A stretch of DNA of 64,000 nucleotides from Candidatus Tumulicola sp. Lineage in GTDB: Bacteria > Vulcanimicrobiota > Vulcanimicrobiia > Eremiobacterales > Eremiobacteraceae. Below the pieces are notes generated by a model. That model did no database searches and was not told the DNA's origin. It saw only the letters and a program-made list of their open reading frames with translations. This document shows, one piece after another, positions 62,113 through 64,000 of the stretch; the first letter of the stretch is position 1, and each line of letters starts with the position of its first letter. The DNA is taken from the NCBI GenBank assembly GCA_035601835.1, contig DATNNM010000007.1, forward strand, positions 62,001 through 126,000, written 5' to 3'. A program made the translations under genes and the position numbers.

Positions 62113-63704
62113 ACGCCCTTGTCCTTCCAAGCGATGATCTTGTACTGTCCTGTGCGCGGATAGTACGGCGGCGCCGTGATCCGGAAGCGGTTGTCGTACA
62201 GATAGCTGTCGTTGTAGCCGCTCTGCATGCAGCCGCACCCCGGACTAAAGGTGCCGAAACTTCCGCCGATGTGCTGCACGGTGCTGCCGTACACGTGCAG
62301 GAAGCCGGCGATCGGGTGCGAGCCCGTATTGAAGTTCGCGGTGAAAGTGCCTTGCGTGTTCTGGGTGGTGACGTCATGCGAGTTGCCGGCGAAGAGCGCC
62401 GCTTCGATCGTGATGTTGTTCGGCGCGCCATTGTCCAGGTACAAGTTGTGGCCGTAGATGCCTAGGACATCCGTGCTCGTGCAGCCGCAGGATTGCGGGT
62501 CGTTCTGCATCAGCACGCTCCCGGAGAAATGGATGTCGTTCGCAAGTGACGCCGTATCGGGCACGGCGATCGTGTATTGGCCGTGCACGGTGCCGTTGAG
62601 CCCCGACACGTTGCCGTTGACAAAGACCGCACCATTGGCGCCCGAGCCCGTGGTCGACTCGCCCGACGGCACGCCGTTGAAGGTGAGCGTCGTCGACTTC
62701 TCGGTCACGGTCGTGGTGTTCGCGCTGAAATTCACCGTGACGGTCACAGGATTCGGGATGCTCGTGCCGCTGCCCGTCGGGGTGAATGCGAACGTCTGGG
62801 TCGTGGCGGTCGAGGACAGCGCGAGGTTCGTATCGCCTTGCACGAAGATGCCGGTCGTGAGATTTCCGCTGGTTCCGGCTTGGATCTCGTTCTGATCGAT
62901 ATAGACGCCCTTCGTGCTCGGGGAGGGGATCGTGCTGCCGCCGGTGCCGTTGAGCGCTTCTTGTGAGATAAGCGCGCTGGCTACGTCCGGCGGGAACGGC
63001 AGGAAGTTGCTCGGCTTGAACGCGACGCCGGGCTGCCCTAGGACGTCCATCGCCGTCCAATCCGTCGTGGAGCTCGGCGGCGTGTTGTTATAGTAGTCGT
63101 AGTTGCCGGAGACGATGGTGGTGTCCAGCGCGATTGAGGGCTTGCTGTCGATCCACTGGAAGTTCTCGGGGTGCGCGTTTCCCTCGAGGTATACCGGGCC
63201 GTTGAGCTGCGTGAGGCCCGAGACCCACCAACCGCCCGGCGTCGCATCTTTCTCCAGATAGTCGTAATACGAGAAGCTCACTTCTTGGACCACCGCGTCG
63301 ACGTTGCGATCCTGTCCCTTCGGCGCAACGCCCTTCGCGCTGACCCAGTACGTGCGCAGACCGGAGACGTACTTGCCTTCGTTGATCTTCACCGAATAGC
63401 TGGCTTGCGAGCCATCCGGTTCCGGCGCGTACGAATAGTTCGGGATATCGCTCGTGCTCGCCCACTTCGGCGACGTCTCCTCGATGCCCACGACCGCCGC
63501 TTCGATGCCTGAGTCGGCGATGTACAGCGCCCGGTTGTCGTATCCGGTGTACGCCACGCCGTGGACCTCACCGGTGATGAACTCGATCAGCGCCCCGACC
63601 AAGATCAGCAGCACCGCGACGATCATAAGCGCGGTGAGCAACGCCACCCCGCGCTGCTTGTTCGGATCGTATGGACTTCTCACGAAGATCTCCCTGGAGC
63701 TCAC
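62109..63704 (-). CDS. Type IV pilin-like (PilX-type) large surface protein
   Basis: 531 aa. After a short basic leader (YDPNKQRG) comes a pilin-like hydrophobic helix (VALLTALMIVAVLLILVGALIEFITGE), as in PilX/pseudopilin minor subunits, followed by an IADSGIEAAVVGIEE segment common in PilX proteins. The rest is a Ser/Thr/Asn/Gly-rich beta domain with two Cys pairs (SCGCTSTD and PGCGCMQSG). It probably sits at a pilus tip or surface. It overlaps the upstream gene by four bases. Confidence 0.82.
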   Translation of the reverse strand: MSSREIFVRSPYDPNKQRGVALLTALMIVAVLLILVGALIEFITGEVHGVAYTGYDNRALYIADSGIEAAVVGIEETSPKWASTSDIPNYSYAPEPDGSQASYSVKINEGKYVSGLRTYWVSAKGVAPKGQDRNVDAVVQEVSFSYYDYLEKDATPGGWWVSGLTQLNGPVYLEGNAHPENFQWIDSKPSIALDTTIVSGNYDYYNNTPPSSTTDWTAMDVLGQPGVAFKPSNFLPFPPDVASALISQEALNGTGGSTIPSPSTKGVYIDQNEIQAGTSGNLTTGIFVQGDTNLALSSTATTQTFAFTPTGSGTSIPNPVTVTVNFSANTTTVTEKSTTLTFNGVPSGESTTGSGANGAVFVNGNVSGLNGTVHGQYTIAVPDTASLANDIHFSGSVLMQNDPQSCGCTSTDVLGIYGHNLYLDNGAPNNITIEAALFAGNSHDVTTQNTQGTFTANFNTGSHPIAGFLHVYGSTVQHIGGSFGTFSPGCGCMQSGYNDSYLYDNRFRITAPPYYPRTGQYKIIAWKDKGV

Positions 63705-64000
63705 GAGTTGGTCTTATAGTAGCTGATGAACACGCGCGTGTTCAACGTGAAGTCTTTCACGGGCATGTCCGGCCGCATCGGCGGCGCCGTGGTGATCTGC
63801 ACGTCGTACACGGACTTGTAGACGCCCGTCACCGAAAAGAATTTGATGTCCTGACCGATCACGCTGTCCGTCGCGGTCACCCCGTTGTCGCGTGTCAAAA
63901 CCAGGTTCGGGTAGGTATGCCCAGGCGGCGGCGTTCCTTTGGGGGCGATCGTGATCGTGTCGAACTTCATCGTGGTATAGTCGGCGCCGGTGATATTCTC
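63701..64000 (-). CDS. C-terminal part of a pilus/pseudopilus-assembly gene (cut by window edge)
   Basis: The frame is open to the right edge (reading ENITGADYTT before MKFDTITIAP), so the gene begins outside the window. The visible 99 residues form a beta-rich tail ending TRVFISYYKTNS. By position directly before a PilX-like gene, with an ATGA overlap, it is likely a PilW/GspJ-type minor pilin, but no motif confirms this. Confidence 0.6.
   Translation of the reverse strand, partial: ENITGADYTTMKFDTITIAPKGTPPPGHTYPNLVLTRDNGVTATDSVIGQDIKFFSVTGVYKSVYDVQITTAPPMRPDMPVKDFTLNTRVFISYYKTNS

Overview
The window is 64 kb of GC-rich bacterial chromosome. It is almost wholly coding and consists of housekeeping genes plus a few specialised operons. 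I see no rRNA, insertion sequence, prophage or CRISPR array. Several gene orders (topA-trmFO-hslV with hslU nearby; miaB-mutS-mutL-miaA-hfq-dapF; GerMN lipoprotein-amidase-murI) are of the kind common in Gram-positive-related (Terrabacteria) lineages. Copper-amine-oxidase-like, PEGA, AMIN and GerMN domains and a PilX-like pilin fit that group. A soil-type candidate phylum such as Eremiobacterota (WPS-2) is my best guess, but it is inference and could be wrong.

Layout. 1-5.2 kb: hslU (cut by the window edge), a Met/His-rich secreted protein, a three-gene proton-translocating transhydrogenase operon (pntAA-pntAB-pntB) on the other strand, a GNAT acetyltransferase and hslV. 5.2-8.9 kb: trmFO and topA, with a strong promoter before topA. 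9-16.4 kb: two oligopeptide ABC ATPases, secG, an esterase, a PAP2-like membrane protein, and the cell-wall operon GerMN-amidase-murI. 16.5-18.3 kb: an ECF sigma / anti-sigma / CpxP-like stress module, then tmRNA (ssrA). 18.4-25.4 kb: uvrC with a holin-like membrane protein, DedA, a Clp-N protein, tRNA-Pro(CGG), a pair of TrkA-type K+ regulators, a radical SAM protein and dapF. 25.4-34.8 kb: hfq, miaA, mutL, a GAF-GGDEF diguanylate cyclase, mutS, miaB and a PEGA protein. 34.8-41.7 kb: der-plsY-efp and a rhodanese, then a tightly packed minus-strand set (DAHP synthase, GIY-YIG, AIM24-like, double retropepsin). 41.8-51.9 kb: a TauE-type exporter, a SprT-like/methyltransferase/ubiX operon, dppA followed by a structured RNA and terminator, a cupredoxin/HMGL-like synthase/UPF0158 operon, an HD-GYP-like protein and a two-component system. 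52-60 kb: a LivKHMGF-type ABC importer diverging from two acyl-CoA ligases, one benzoate-CoA-ligase-like, which suggests uptake and activation of aromatic acids. 60-64 kb: hemL, a methyltransferase and the 3' part of a type IV pilin-like operon.

The most unusual feature is a dispersed family of short palindromes (stem 6-8 bp, loop TAAA/TTTA or relatives, often preceded by GTAG). I find eight hairpins at seven loci. Most lie just after stop codons, two supply the C-termini of proteins, and one lies in frame inside miaA. A second theme is non-standard initiation. A GIY-YIG gene appears to start at ATT overlapping the upstream stop. The diguanylate cyclase has a perfect Shine-Dalgarno in front of a CTG. 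mutS and a GNAT gene have family-like N-termini upstream of any standard start. Two promoters lie so close to their start codons that the mRNAs should be nearly leaderless.
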